NCBI GenBank assembly: GCA_030733815.1
Contig: JAUZQE010000016.1
Span: forward strand, 1 to 64,000
Direction of reading: 5' to 3'
Origin: Yanghanlia caeni
GTDB taxonomy: Bacteria; Pseudomonadota; Gammaproteobacteria; Burkholderiales; Burkholderiaceae_B
DNA: 64,000 nt
In this document: one piece after another, positions 8,527-17,122 of the stretch
How positions within the stretch are numbered: the stretch's first letter is position 1
Layout of the letters: each line of letters starts with the position of its first letter
The notes under the pieces: generated by a model
Database searches by the model: none
What the model was told of the DNA's origin: nothing
The model's input: only the letters and a program-made list of their open reading frames with translations
Program-made: the position numbers and the translations under genes

Positions 8527-9287
8527 CGTGCCTCCCCGGCCAATTCAGCCAGCCGTTCGCGCAGAACGTCCGGCGGATGAGCGATCAGCGTGAAGCGCAT
8601 GCCCGCATGCCCCTCCCCACAATATTCCGCGCACACCCCGGCATACTCGCCGGGCTCGTCGATCTCCAGGCGCAATTGATTGACCCGCCCGGGAACCGCA
8701 TCGAGCTTACCCGCGATGCGCGGCGCCCAGAACGCGTGAATCACATCAGTGGCCATGATGCGCACGTGCACGGGCACACCGGCCGGCACGTACAGCACGT
8801 TGATTGAACGCGGCACGACAGCCGCCGCATCAGCGTCCGATGTCGCAGCGGGGTAACGGGCTTCCCACCACCACTGATGCGCGATGACGTCAACATGAAA
8901 TGCACGCGACGCCTCGGCCTGAGCACCGGGGGGCCATTGGGCCTGCTCGAGCCGCAGGGTATACGCCAGCAACGCAGCAATGACTGTCACCGGCAGTGCT
9001 ATGCCCCCGAACAGCAACAACAGCCGCACTCCACGATGGCCCGGCGCGCGGGGCGGATTACGGCGTATCGCCAGCATCGCCAGGCCCACCATCAGCAGCA
9101 GGATCAATCCGGTACCCGACGCCATGATCCACCACAGTGACGCGACGGAGCGCGTCACGGAGCTGGCCGGCTCGAGCGCTGACAGCGGCCCCGCCACACA
9201 GCCGGCCAGGCACGGGGCGAGTGCGCCGCAAAGTGCCACCGCCCGCACGCCTGCGCGCGTGCGCTCGGCGGTGCGCTTGCCGGTCAT
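8523..9287 (-). CDS. ctaC: Cytochrome c oxidase subunit II (lipoprotein)
   Basis: CuA-bearing subunit of the oxidase, 254 residues. The frame is open to 9980, but everything before MTGKRTAERTRAG is antisense to other genes, so the ATG at 9287 is used. A lipobox LAGC at 27-30 predicts an N-acylated lipoprotein, followed by two membrane helices (residues ~50-75 and ~88-108). The soluble cupredoxin domain has HQWWWEARYP, the ligand His in ATDVIHAFWAP and the CuA loop CAEYCGEGHAGM with Cys219, Cys223, His227 and Met230, so the copper site is complete. There is no C-terminal cytochrome c domain, so this is not a classical caa3 subunit II. The stop overlaps the ctaD start. Confidence 0.92.
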   Translation of the reverse strand: MTGKRTAERTRAGVRAVALCGALAPCLAGCVAGPLSALEPASSVTRSVASLWWIMASGTGLILLLMVGLAMLAIRRNPPRAPGHRGVRLLLLFGGIALPVTVIAALLAYTLRLEQAQWPPGAQAEASRAFHVDVIAHQWWWEARYPAATSDADAAAVVPRSINVLYVPAGVPVHVRIMATDVIHAFWAPRIAGKLDAVPGRVNQLRLEIDEPGEYAGVCAEYCGEGHAGMRFTLIAHPPDVLRERLAELAGEAR

Positions 9288-9363
9288 ACAGGCGTACACC
9301 CGGCATACCGGTTGCTTCCCGCCGCTCGCCACCTCCGGCCCGCCACTGCGTCCATGAAGCTCC

Positions 9364-9879
9364 ATGAAAAAACTTGGCCATCCCCTGCCGCTTGGCACAC
9401 ACACTGCGGTTGCCATTGCCCGCCACCCCATCCATCCCATGGTGGTGCCCTTTCCCATTGCGTTCCTACTTGCGGTAGTGGCCACAGACGTTGCCTTCCT
9501 GATGACGGGAGACGAGTTCTGGGCGCGCGCATCGCTCTGGCTTGCGGGTGGCGGAACGGGGCTGGGTTTCGTGGCCGGCATCATTGGCACGCTCGAGCTG
9601 CTCATCATCAAAGGCATCCGCCACCGGGCAGCGGGCTGGAGCCATTTCGTCGTTGCGGTCATGTTGCTGGCGGTGGGCTTCATCAACTGGCTATCCCGTC
9701 TGGGTGATCCATTGCAGGCCGTCATGCAGGGTGGCCTCGCCCTGTCGCTGCTGGGTGCCCTGCTCGTGGCGCTGGCCGGCTGGCTGGGGGGCGAGCTGGT
9801 ATTCGAACACCATGTCGGGCTTGGCAAGCACCAGCAGCAGGATCGTGCTGATGAGCACGATGGGCACCGCAATGAGTAA
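9364..9879 (+). CDS. DUF2231-family membrane protein
   Basis: Small polytopic membrane protein of 171 residues. It starts with the DUF2231 hallmark HPIHPMVVPFPIAFLLAVVATD and has four predicted helices (roughly residues 22-45, 55-80, 88-108 and 122-145). Function of the family is not established; members are often beside oxidase or cytochrome genes, as here. It lies divergent from ctaC with a 76-bp gap. Its last 63 codons overlap, on the opposite strand, the last codons of the CopD-like gene. The tail after GGELVFEHH is hydrophilic and His/Asp rich and may exist only because of that overlap. Confidence 0.8.
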   Translation: MKKLGHPLPLGTHTAVAIARHPIHPMVVPFPIAFLLAVVATDVAFLMTGDEFWARASLWLAGGGTGLGFVAGIIGTLELLIIKGIRHRAAGWSHFVVAVMLLAVGFINWLSRLGDPLQAVMQGGLALSLLGALLVALAGWLGGELVFEHHVGLGKHQQQDRADEHDGHRNE

Positions 9880-10236
9880 GGGGTGATGCCGCCGTGGCCG
9901 TGAGCGACGCGATTCCATTCCCTGGGAATCGAGCAGGCTGCCGCAGTAGGCGTGATAGGCAGCAAGCAACGCGACGACAAGAAGCTTGGCCGGAAGCCAA
10001 GAGCCGCTTGCTCCCAGCAAGTACACCAGGCCGCTGCCGCTCAGTATGGCCAGCACTGCGGCCGGTGAGGCCACCATCACGAACACGTAACGGCACATGA
10101 TCCGGTGACGATGCACCTGTGCGCGTTCGCTTTGCGACGGCGGGCCCGCATACAGCCCTGCCAGTATCAGCAGGGCGGCGCTCCAGGTGCCTAGCGTAAC
10201 GATATGCGCCATCATGACCCACGCCGTGGTTCCCAT
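9691..10236 (-). CDS. CopD-like integral membrane protein
   Basis: Predicted four-helix membrane protein of 181 residues in the CopD/HemJ-like group found near haem-copper oxidases. Visible helices are WVMMAHIVTLGTWSAALLILAG, YVFVMVASPAAVLAILSGSG, LLVVALLAAYHAYCGSLL and LLIAVPIVLISTILLLVLA. His9 of helix 1 and the His of AYHAYC are the sort of residues that bind haem or copper in this group, but this is inference. The ATG at 10236 follows a GGAG ribosome site eight bases upstream; the frame is open further upstream without good coding character. The C-terminal ~45 residues after KPDMVFEYQ are hydrophilic and overlap the DUF2231 gene on the other strand by 189 bp. Confidence 0.72.
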   Translation of the reverse strand: MGTTAWVMMAHIVTLGTWSAALLILAGLYAGPPSQSERAQVHRHRIMCRYVFVMVASPAAVLAILSGSGLVYLLGASGSWLPAKLLVVALLAAYHAYCGSLLDSQGMESRRSRPRRHHPLLIAVPIVLISTILLLVLAKPDMVFEYQLAPQPAGQRHEQGTQQRQGEATLHDGLQWITQTG

Positions 10237-10291
10237 GCCTCGCTCCGAGTGTCGATGCCCCGCGGCATAGCAAGCCATATGCCGCCAGACA

Positions 10292-10322
10292 CAAAAAAAA
10301 ACCGCAGGACCAGCCTGCGGTT
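10292..10322 (-). terminator. Rho-independent terminator
   Basis: A 9-bp stem (AACCGCAGG with CCTGCGGTT) and a 5-base loop, followed on the minus strand by an eight-base T run. It is oriented to end the csbD-like transcript before the CopD-like gene. Confidence 0.85.
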
Positions 10323-10444
10323 TGCGGCATTGCCGGCACCGTTGCAATTGCAGGCGCCCGCCAATGAATCAACGCGTCAAAGGACGCTACGGAGACATCC
10401 GGGTGCACCCGGCTGCTCATTCCGGGCGCGCCCTTTCACTGCAA

Positions 10445-10654
10445 TCAATAGGGTCCGCGGTTGCTTTCAAAGAAGTCGTTGACTTCACGCTCTGCTTCCT
10501 CGCGAGTCCGGCCATAACGTTCCTGAACCAGGCCGGCGAGGCGTTCGGCGTTGCCCTCGACCTGTGTGAGCTCGTCGTCGGTAAGATCGCCCCAGGCGGC
10601 CTTGGCCTTGCCTTTGAGTTGCTTCCACTGCCCTTTGAGGGTGTCTTCATTCAT
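10445..10654 (-). CDS. CsbD-family stress protein
   Basis: A 69-residue hydrophilic protein of the CsbD family. The start MNEDTLKGQWKQLKGKAKAAWG and the following DDELTQVEGNAERLAG and QERYGRTREEAEREV are diagnostic. It is likely cytoplasmic, and its molecular role is unknown although homologues are induced by general stress. The ATG at 10654 follows AGGAG eight bases upstream; the frame runs 13 codons further but without a better site. A terminator lies downstream at 10292-10322, so it is probably a single-gene transcript. Confidence 0.9.
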   Translation of the reverse strand: MNEDTLKGQWKQLKGKAKAAWGDLTDDELTQVEGNAERLAGLVQERYGRTREEAEREVNDFFESNRGPY

Positions 10655-10782
10655 GGTCTGACTCCTGATGTTTCGCAGCCCGATGCTGCTCACCCGCTCA
10701 GTGGCAAGGCGCGTGCCTGTGGTGGGCCTGCTATGATGAATCCATAAGAATCAAACACCATGAGACAAGGCCGCAGCATCGC

Positions 10783-11943
10783 ATGAATCCCGCAGTTCTT
10801 CCCTGGGCGCTCTCGGGCGCCGCCGCCGTGTCCGTGGGCTTCGCGCGTTTTGCCTATGCCTTGATCCTGCCCGCCATGCAGTCCGATCTTGCGCTCAATT
10901 ACGCGCAGGCCGGCTGGCTGAACACCGCCAACGCGCTGGGCTATCTGTTGGGCGCCCTGGCCACCATCGGCCTGGTTGAACGCCTTGGCAACCGCCCGCT
11001 GTTCAACGCCGGCATCGTGCTCACCACCGTGGCGCTGATCCTCACGGGCCTGACACACGATCTCACCCTGCTCGCAATTTACCGTTTCCTGGCAGGCCTG
11101 GGTGCGGCCGGGGCGTTCATATGCGGCGGCGTACTCGCCGGCGTGCTGGGTACACGCGCAATCGTGGTGTTCTTCAGCGGCAGCGGAATCGGCATGCTGA
11201 CCACAGGCGCCGCCCTGCCGTGGCTGTTCGAGCTATACGGGAACCTGGCCTGGCCGTGGGCCTGGCTGGCCATCGGTGCCGTGTGTGTGCCCCTGAGCGT
11301 ATTTTCGATTATGGCGGGCCGCCACGTAGCCGAGCCCGGCGCCCCCGGCATGCATACCGCGTGGCGCTGGCAACCATGCCTACCCGAGTTCATCGGCTAC
11401 TTCATGTTCGGGCTTGGGTACATCGCCTACATTACGTTCATCATCGCGTGGCTCAAGCAGAATCCGGCCCCCGGCCTGCCACCTGCGGCGGTCACCTCCA
11501 TCATGTGGAGCGCGCTGGGCATCATGACGCTGCTTGCACCCATTCTATGGCGCCGTGTGTTCAACGGCCGTGCCGACGGGTTTCCGATGTTTGCGAGCAT
11601 GAGCGTGCTGAGCGCCGGCGCCGCCCTGCCCCTGTTTGTGCCTACGATCACGGGCGTATGGCTTTCGGGCATTCTGGTGGGCGCCAGCGTATTCATGGTT
11701 CCGGCAGCCGCCACCAGTTTCGTGAAGGCGAACCTGCCTCGCGCCGCCTGGGGTAGCGGGCTGGCGGTGGTGACCAGCCTGTTTGCAATCGGGCAGACCA
11801 TCGGCCCCGTGGGTGCCGGCTGGATCAGCGACCGCTGGGGCAGCCTTTCGGCTGGCCTGGGCGTGTCGGCCGCGGTGCTTCTGAGCGGAGCATTGATCGC
11901 GCTGCTGCAGCGGCCCCGGCCTCAGGGCAGCGCCGCCAAATGA
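10783..11943 (+). CDS. YbfB/YjiJ-family MFS transporter
   Basis: Twelve-helix major facilitator permease of 386 residues. The opening ALSGAAAVSVGFARFAYALIL and AGWLNTANALGYLLGALAT are typical of the YbfB/YjiJ subgroup; the loop motif ISDRWGSL before the last pair of helices supports the family. Substrate is unknown. The gene stands alone, divergent from csbD, and is followed directly by a strong GC hairpin at 11946. No regulator gene sits beside it. Confidence 0.85.
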   Translation: MNPAVLPWALSGAAAVSVGFARFAYALILPAMQSDLALNYAQAGWLNTANALGYLLGALATIGLVERLGNRPLFNAGIVLTTVALILTGLTHDLTLLAIYRFLAGLGAAGAFICGGVLAGVLGTRAIVVFFSGSGIGMLTTGAALPWLFELYGNLAWPWAWLAIGAVCVPLSVFSIMAGRHVAEPGAPGMHTAWRWQPCLPEFIGYFMFGLGYIAYITFIIAWLKQNPAPGLPPAAVTSIMWSALGIMTLLAPILWRRVFNGRADGFPMFASMSVLSAGAALPLFVPTITGVWLSGILVGASVFMVPAAATSFVKANLPRAAWGSGLAVVTSLFAIGQTIGPVGAGWISDRWGSLSAGLGVSAAVLLSGALIALLQRPRPQGSAAK

Positions 11944-11945
11944 AA

Positions 11946-11974
11946 ACCGGGCCCCTTGGGGCCCGGTACGTTTT
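11946..11974 (+). terminator. GC-rich hairpin terminator
   Basis: A 10-bp perfect stem (ACCGGGCCCC with GGGGCCCGGT) three bases after the MFS stop, followed by a short TTTT. It probably ends the MFS transcript and may also slow transcription from the convergent nitronate monooxygenase gene. Confidence 0.65.
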
Positions 11975-12000
11975 GCTTACCGTTGCGACACGCCGCCGGT

Positions 12001-13206
12001 TCAAGCCGGAACGGGCTCGGCGTTCAGGCGTACACCAGGGCTAGTGACGGCCTCGATGGCCGGACGCAGGCCGGTAAGCATGTATTCGATGAGTTCGCGC
12101 ACGGGGCGAATGGCGCTGCCGAACGGGAGTTTGTCGGCACCGCGGAAGAACAGGCCGCGATTGACGTCGCCCGCCAGCGCATAGGCCAGACGGGTGTCGA
12201 TGCAGAACTGCCCCTGTTTGGAAATGCCGTCGCGCAGACCGCACTGCGCCAGGCAGTCGAACGCGACGGTGCACGGCTTGACCTTGGCGATGCTTTGCAG
12301 CTTGGCTTCGTTCTTGAGGTAGTTGTCGAGCCAGGGCGTACGCACCGCCCGGGCCGGCAGGCCCGCCACGCTCATGAACGTCACGATGTCTTCGGGCTTG
12401 GCTTCGGCCAGCACCCGCTTGAAATTGATGTGGGCATCGCCTTCTTCGCTGACGGCGAACGGCGTACCCATTTGCACCGCGTTGGCCCCCATGGAAAGCA
12501 GTTCCTTGAACTGCTGGTGGCTGTGAATGCCCCCGGCGGTGATGAGCGGAATGTTTTCTTTTTCGATGCCCAGCTGCTTGAACAATTCGCGTGTGCCTTC
12601 AAGCACGGTAGGGAAGGCATACGAGGGATCGTTGATGCGGTCGGCCGTAGGTGCGCCCAGATGCCCGCCCGCAAAGCGCGGATTCTCGATGACGATGGCG
12701 TCGGGCAGGCGGTTCTTGCGCATCCATTTCTTGAGGATGACCGCAATGCCGCGCACGTCGGACAAAATGGGGATGATGGCCGTTTTGGGAAAGTCGTTCG
12801 TGAGCTCGGGCAGATCGAGCGGCAGGCCCGCCCCGACCACGACGGCATCAGCGCCGCTTTCGCACGACTGGCGTACATAATGGGGATATTCTTCGACCGC
12901 CTTCATGACGTTGACCGCAATGGCGCCATTACCCCCGGACAACTTGCGCGCCGCCTTGATCTCGCGGTCGAGCGCAATGAGGTTGACCTGGTTGATGAGC
13001 GCCTTGTCGCGCGAGCGACCGGTTTTTTCCATGAGGTCGGGATGATGGCGCCGCAGATCGACACTGGAAATCGTGCCGAATGCGCCCAGTGATGCCACGG
13101 TTCCGGCCAAGCGGTGGGCGGAGATGCCGACCCCCATGCCACCCTGCACGATCGGCAACAGGGATTTGCCTTTGACGATGAGTCGTTCCAATGCAGTGTG
13201 CAACAC
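12001..13206 (-). CDS. Nitronate monooxygenase family flavoprotein
   Basis: FMN-dependent enzyme of the nitronate monooxygenase/2-nitropropane dioxygenase family, 401 residues, expected to oxidise alkyl nitronates such as propionate 3-nitronate. A TIM-barrel is indicated by PIVQGGMGVGISAHRLAG at the N-terminus, GADAVVVGAGLPLDLPEL, IPLITAGGIHSHQQFKELL and GANAVQMGTPFAVSEEGDAH. The C-terminal part has a Cys cluster (KPCTVAFDCLAQCGLRDG) seen in the longer subgroup of this family. No signal peptide is present. The gene stands alone and is transcribed away from the membrane protein at 13331, with which it shares a ~120-bp upstream region containing a possible FNR-type box. Confidence 0.88.
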   Translation of the reverse strand: MLHTALERLIVKGKSLLPIVQGGMGVGISAHRLAGTVASLGAFGTISSVDLRRHHPDLMEKTGRSRDKALINQVNLIALDREIKAARKLSGGNGAIAVNVMKAVEEYPHYVRQSCESGADAVVVGAGLPLDLPELTNDFPKTAIIPILSDVRGIAVILKKWMRKNRLPDAIVIENPRFAGGHLGAPTADRINDPSYAFPTVLEGTRELFKQLGIEKENIPLITAGGIHSHQQFKELLSMGANAVQMGTPFAVSEEGDAHINFKRVLAEAKPEDIVTFMSVAGLPARAVRTPWLDNYLKNEAKLQSIAKVKPCTVAFDCLAQCGLRDGISKQGQFCIDTRLAYALAGDVNRGLFFRGADKLPFGSAIRPVRELIEYMLTGLRPAIEAVTSPGVRLNAEPVPA

Positions 13207-13278
13207 GGTGAAGATCCTTAAAAAGCATGCACGGTACAGTGCCAGCGGAAACTATGCGCCCGCTTTCGCACGGACACC

Positions 13279-13292
13279 TTAACAAATATCAA
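13279..13292 (+). promoter_or_regulatory. Possible FNR/Dnr-type box
   Basis: TTAACAAATATCAA matches the FNR-type pattern TTGAT-N4-ATCAA at 8 of 10 defined positions, with a perfect right half. It is centred about 45 bp before the ATG of the membrane protein at 13331. A Crp/Fnr-type regulator is encoded nearby at 17123. Confidence 0.35.
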
Positions 13293-13330
13293 GATTGTCC
13301 TACGGCAACAGTCAACTATACTTGATTTCC

Positions 13331-14686
13331 ATGCAGCGAGCCCTTGCTTTTGACCGGTCCCCCCCTTTGGGTGTGGCATTCAGGTTCTTCCTGAACGTGC
13401 CCGTCTTTCTGCTGCTCGCCGCGCTCGGTTTGGCCTGGATCGCCATTTCGGGCCCCTATACGCGCTGGAATCCGGGCGTACTGGCCGCCACGCACCTTCT
13501 TACGCTGGGAGTGCTGGCCAGTGCAATGCTGGGGGCAATGATGCAAATTCTTCCCGTCGCGACGCATATCCGGGTGTTGCACGCACACGTCACTTCCCGG
13601 CTGGTGCATGCGTGCCTCACGTTGGGTACGCTGTCACTCGCACTCGGTTTCCTCACCGGCCGCCCGCCACTGCACGCGGCCGCCGTCGTATTGCTGGCCG
13701 CCGCGTTTCTGGTGTTTCTGGTCGCCGTCGCGGGCGGGCTCATCCGCGATCACGCGCAGCAATCAAAGGGGTCAAAGGAAATCCTGATCGCCGTGCGTCT
13801 CGCACTGGCCGCCCTGGCAATCACCGTTCTGGTGGGGCTGTTCATGGCAGGCATGCGGGGCGGACTATGGCTGGCGGTGGCCCCGTCGGTGGCCGCCTGG
13901 CTGCAGCATCTTCCCGATCTGCACGTTTTGTGGGGTCTGGCGGGCTGGGTGGGGCTGCTGGTCGTGGGCATCTCGTATCAGGTCATTCCCATCTTTCAGG
14001 CCACCGAAATCTACCCCCGCGCGCTCACCGATACGCTCGCACCGGTCGTGTTCCTGTTGCTCGTGGGTATCACGGTGGCTGCAGCGCCGTCGGCCGACGA
14101 CTCGGGCGCGCTAGTCACCCGCATATTGCCAGCAGCTCTGCTTTGCGTGGGTTACCTGATCTATGCCGGCACGACTTTTTGGCTGCTGCTCACCCGCAAA
14201 CGACCCGCGCCCGAACCCACCACTTGGTTCTGGCACGTGGCCATGGTTGCCTTGATGCTTGCAGCGCTATTGGGTATGGCGTATCCGTGGGCACGCAGCG
14301 GTGCGTTGCGGCCCGACACCTGGCAAATGCTGCTTGGCACGCTGCTGATTGCCGGGTTCGCGGTGTCGGCCGTGAATGGCATGCTGTACAAGATCGTGCC
14401 GTTCCTGCTGTGGCACAACGCTCAGCGGCGTGCGCCCGTCGCGCTGCCCTTCATGCCCAAGGTCAGGCAATTCATCGAAGAACGCCACGCCATGCAGCAG
14501 TTTGCTGCACATTTGGCCGCCGTGGTGCTGCTTGCAGTGGCCAGCGTCGCGCCGGTGGCGTTGTTGCCGGCAGCGCTGGCCCTGGCGGTTTCGGCAGTAT
14601 TGCTTGCACGCAATATCTCCCGCGCGCTCATGCTGTACACAAGCACCTGCCGCCGCATCCATGAAGCATTGGGGCCGCAGGCGTAA
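13331..14686 (+). CDS. Polytopic membrane protein of unknown function
   Basis: An integral membrane protein of 451 residues with about twelve predicted helices and very short loops. Helix-embedded histidines (ATHLLTLGVL near residue 55, LPVATHIRVLHAH) and the Tyr-Lys segment MLYKIVPFLLWH near residue 360 recall haem- or NO-related membrane proteins of the NnrS or oxidase-like groups, but I cannot assign it to a family with confidence. There is no obvious ribosome-binding site before the ATG at 13331; a TTG at 13295 in the same frame is an alternative, also without one. It is near a Dnr-like regulator and hemN, and a possible FNR-type box lies upstream. It ends 3 bp from the convergent malonyl-CoA synthetase gene. 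Confidence 0.75.
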   Translation: MQRALAFDRSPPLGVAFRFFLNVPVFLLLAALGLAWIAISGPYTRWNPGVLAATHLLTLGVLASAMLGAMMQILPVATHIRVLHAHVTSRLVHACLTLGTLSLALGFLTGRPPLHAAAVVLLAAAFLVFLVAVAGGLIRDHAQQSKGSKEILIAVRLALAALAITVLVGLFMAGMRGGLWLAVAPSVAAWLQHLPDLHVLWGLAGWVGLLVVGISYQVIPIFQATEIYPRALTDTLAPVVFLLLVGITVAAAPSADDSGALVTRILPAALLCVGYLIYAGTTFWLLLTRKRPAPEPTTWFWHVAMVALMLAALLGMAYPWARSGALRPDTWQMLLGTLLIAGFAVSAVNGMLYKIVPFLLWHNAQRRAPVALPFMPKVRQFIEERHAMQQFAAHLAAVVLLAVASVAPVALLPAALALAVSAVLLARNISRALMLYTSTCRRIHEALGPQA

Positions 14687-14689
14687 GCG

Positions 14690-16219
14690 CTATTGCGCGT
14701 AGCGCTCGCGCAGCACGTTCTTCTGCACCTTGCCCATGGTGTTGCGCACCAGTTCCGGCACGAAGTGGATGCGTTTCGGCACCTTGTAGTTGGCAAGCAT
14801 CGTCTTGAGCGTGGCCTGCATGTCAGCGGCGTTCAGCGTATGCCCTTCACGAGGCACCACCACGGCCACCACCGCCTCGCCGAAATCGGGGTCGGGCACG
14901 CCAATGACCGCCGATTCGTTGACCCCCGGCAATGCATCGATGATCAGCTCGATTTCCTTGGGGTACACGTTATAGCCACCCGTGATGATGAGGTCTTTGC
15001 TGCGCCCCACGATGCTTAGATAGGTATCGGGCGCGCCGTCCCCACCGAACAGCCCCAGGTCACCCGTACGGAACCATCCGTCGGCCGTGAATTCCTCGCG
15101 GGTCTTTTCGGGCATGCGCCAATAACCTGAAAACACATTGGGTCCCTTGACCTGCACGTTGCCAATGGTGCCCGCAGCCACAGGGCCGTCGGCGTCATCG
15201 ACCACGCGCACCGAAACACCGGGCAGCGGCATGCCTACCGTGCCGCCGATACGCTCACCCAGCTTTGCGCCGTACGGGTTCGAAGTGAGCATGATGGTTT
15301 CGCTCATGCCGTAGCGCTCGAGTATGGTGTGACCGGTGCGCTCATGGAACTCGTCGAAGGTTTCCATAAGCAGCGGAGCCGAACCCGAAATGAACAGCCG
15401 CATGTTGCGGCACACTTCGCGCGTGAAGCGGTCATCGGCCAGCAGGCGCACGTAGTAGGTGGGCACGCCCATCATTACCGTGCACCGGGGCAGATAGTTC
15501 AGCGCCTGGTCGATATCGAGCTTGGGCAGCCAGATCATTTTCGCGCCGGCCAGCAGCGCCCCGTGCGAGGCCACGAACAGCCCATGCACATGAAAGATGG
15601 GCAGCATGTGCAGCAGCACGTCGTCGCTGCTCCAGCCCCAAAAATCGTTCAAGACCTGCGCGTTCGAAGCCAGATTGCGATGCGAGAGCATGGCGCCCTT
15701 GCTGCGACCCGTCGTGCCCGAGGTATACAGAATGGCGGCCAGGTCGTCCGGCCCGCTGTGCACGGTGTGGAAGTCGGCGTGCGCATCGGCCGCCGCCATG
15801 GCCAGTGTGCCGCTGCCATCGTGATCGAGCGTGAAGACATGCTCGGTACCGATCTTGGCCGCCAGCTCGCTGATCCAGCCCAGGTTTGCGCTGTCGCACA
15901 CGATGACCGAGGGTTCGGCGTCGCCAAAAAAATACGCGACCTCAGTGGCCTTATACGCCGTATTCAGGGGCAGATACACGTACCCGGCGCGCACCGTGGC
16001 CAGATACAGCATCAGCGCCATGGGCGATTTTTCGACCTGCACGGCCACGCGGGCGCCCTGCGGCAGCTGCAGCGAGTGCAGCAGCGACGCAAACTTGCCG
16101 CTCAAGGCGTCGATATCATTCCACGTATAGGTTTGATCAGGGGTCTCGATTGCGACCTGGCTGCGGTCTTGCGGGAACCCGCCCGCCAGCACCGCGTACA
16201 GATTGGCATTGCCTTCCAA
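14690..16219 (-). CDS. matB: Malonyl-CoA synthetase (acyl-CoA ligase)
   Basis: ANL-superfamily ligase of 509 residues, best matching malonate-CoA ligase. The ATP-binding loop YTSGTTGRSKGAMLSHRNL, the MLPIFHVHGLFVA segment typical of MatB, ERYGMSET, the A8 hinge WFRTGDLG and GRSKDLIITGGYNVYPKEIE, and a C-terminal NTMGKVQK with the catalytic Lys are all present. The frame runs upstream to 16513 inside the hydratase gene without coding sense. I choose the TTG at 16219, one base after the hydratase stop and six bases after a GGGAG site, giving MEGNANLYAVL. Together with the hydratase it is a two-gene operon for activating and processing an acyl or dicarboxylic acid. Confidence 0.82.
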   Translation of the reverse strand: MEGNANLYAVLAGGFPQDRSQVAIETPDQTYTWNDIDALSGKFASLLHSLQLPQGARVAVQVEKSPMALMLYLATVRAGYVYLPLNTAYKATEVAYFFGDAEPSVIVCDSANLGWISELAAKIGTEHVFTLDHDGSGTLAMAAADAHADFHTVHSGPDDLAAILYTSGTTGRSKGAMLSHRNLASNAQVLNDFWGWSSDDVLLHMLPIFHVHGLFVASHGALLAGAKMIWLPKLDIDQALNYLPRCTVMMGVPTYYVRLLADDRFTREVCRNMRLFISGSAPLLMETFDEFHERTGHTILERYGMSETIMLTSNPYGAKLGERIGGTVGMPLPGVSVRVVDDADGPVAAGTIGNVQVKGPNVFSGYWRMPEKTREEFTADGWFRTGDLGLFGGDGAPDTYLSIVGRSKDLIITGGYNVYPKEIELIIDALPGVNESAVIGVPDPDFGEAVVAVVVPREGHTLNAADMQATLKTMLANYKVPKRIHFVPELVRNTMGKVQKNVLRERYAQ

Positions 16220-16220
16220 C

Positions 16221-17066
16221 TCAGTCTCCCGTAAATGCCGGCTCGTCGCCGGCCAAGAATGCGCGAACACCCTCGCGGTGATCGCGGCTTTCAGCATAAC
16301 GAAACAGGTCGTGCAGCTCGGCGTCGGTAAGGGGTTGCGAAGACCCGGCAAGGCGCGCCACCGTCTGCTTGTTGATGCGGGCCGCCAGCGGCGCGCCGCG
16401 CGCCAGGCGCCGCGCCGTGCGCATGACGTCGTCGTGCAGGTCGGCGACCGGCACGACGCGTGTGAGCAGCCCCTTGGCCATCGCCTCGGCTGCGCCGAAG
16501 ACCCGCCCTTCAAGCAGGATCTCGAGCGTTACCGCCCGCCCCGCCAGCGCCAGCAGGCCGCGCATTTCATCGGGCGCCATGGGAAAGCCCAATCGGTTGA
16601 TGGGTACGCCAAAGCGCGCGTCGGCCGCGGCAATGCGCAAATCGCACTGACTGGCGATCTCGAGGCCACCGCCCACACACACCCCCTGAATCTCGGCAAC
16701 GACAGGGTGCACGCACGCCGCAATGGCCGTGAGCGCCGGCGCAAGAATTCTGGTGTGGTAGTGCACGACCGAGGCGTGGTCGGCCCTGTAGCGCGGAAAC
16801 TCGCGAATATCGGCGCCGGCGGCAAAATTGCCGCCCTCGCCGCGAATGATCACGCAGCGCAGGGCATCGTTGGCCGACAATTCGGTGAACACGCGCGCGA
16901 GTTCTTGCCACATTGCAACGGTAATGGCATTCAGACGCCCGGGGTGCGAAAGCGTAACGAAGGCGATCGGGCCGTCGAAATCGAGCACGATGCGCCCGGC
17001 AGACGTGTCGGGATGGGCGCCCTGGTTATCGTGAGGCGCCCGGTCAGACGGTGTGTTGATTGCCAT
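16221..17066 (-). CDS. Enoyl-CoA hydratase/isomerase family protein
   Basis: Crotonase-fold enzyme of 281 residues. Characteristic segments are FDGPIAFVTLSHPGRLNAI, the oxyanion-hole loop GEGGNFAAGADIREF, PVVAEIQGVCVGGGLEIASQCDLRIAA and FGVPINRLGFPMAP. The first catalytic Glu position of true hydratases lies near the GVCVGGGLE region; the second is not clear, so hydratase activity is not certain and other crotonase reactions are possible. It starts at 17066 and is followed immediately by matB on the same strand. Cytoplasmic, acting on acyl-CoA thioesters. Confidence 0.87.
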   Translation of the reverse strand: MAINTPSDRAPHDNQGAHPDTSAGRIVLDFDGPIAFVTLSHPGRLNAITVAMWQELARVFTELSANDALRCVIIRGEGGNFAAGADIREFPRYRADHASVVHYHTRILAPALTAIAACVHPVVAEIQGVCVGGGLEIASQCDLRIAAADARFGVPINRLGFPMAPDEMRGLLALAGRAVTLEILLEGRVFGAAEAMAKGLLTRVVPVADLHDDVMRTARRLARGAPLAARINKQTVARLAGSSQPLTDAELHDLFRYAESRDHREGVRAFLAGDEPAFTGD

Positions 17067-17122
17067 GATGGAGAGTTTACCGTAGGCAGAACGCCCGCCA
17101 AGCCAGATGCCCGGCGTGCAGT

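Noticed and set aside
9288..9980. 231-codon N-terminal extension of the ctaC frame
   Set aside because: Antisense to DUF2231 and CopD-like genes; the lipobox signal peptide begins after it.
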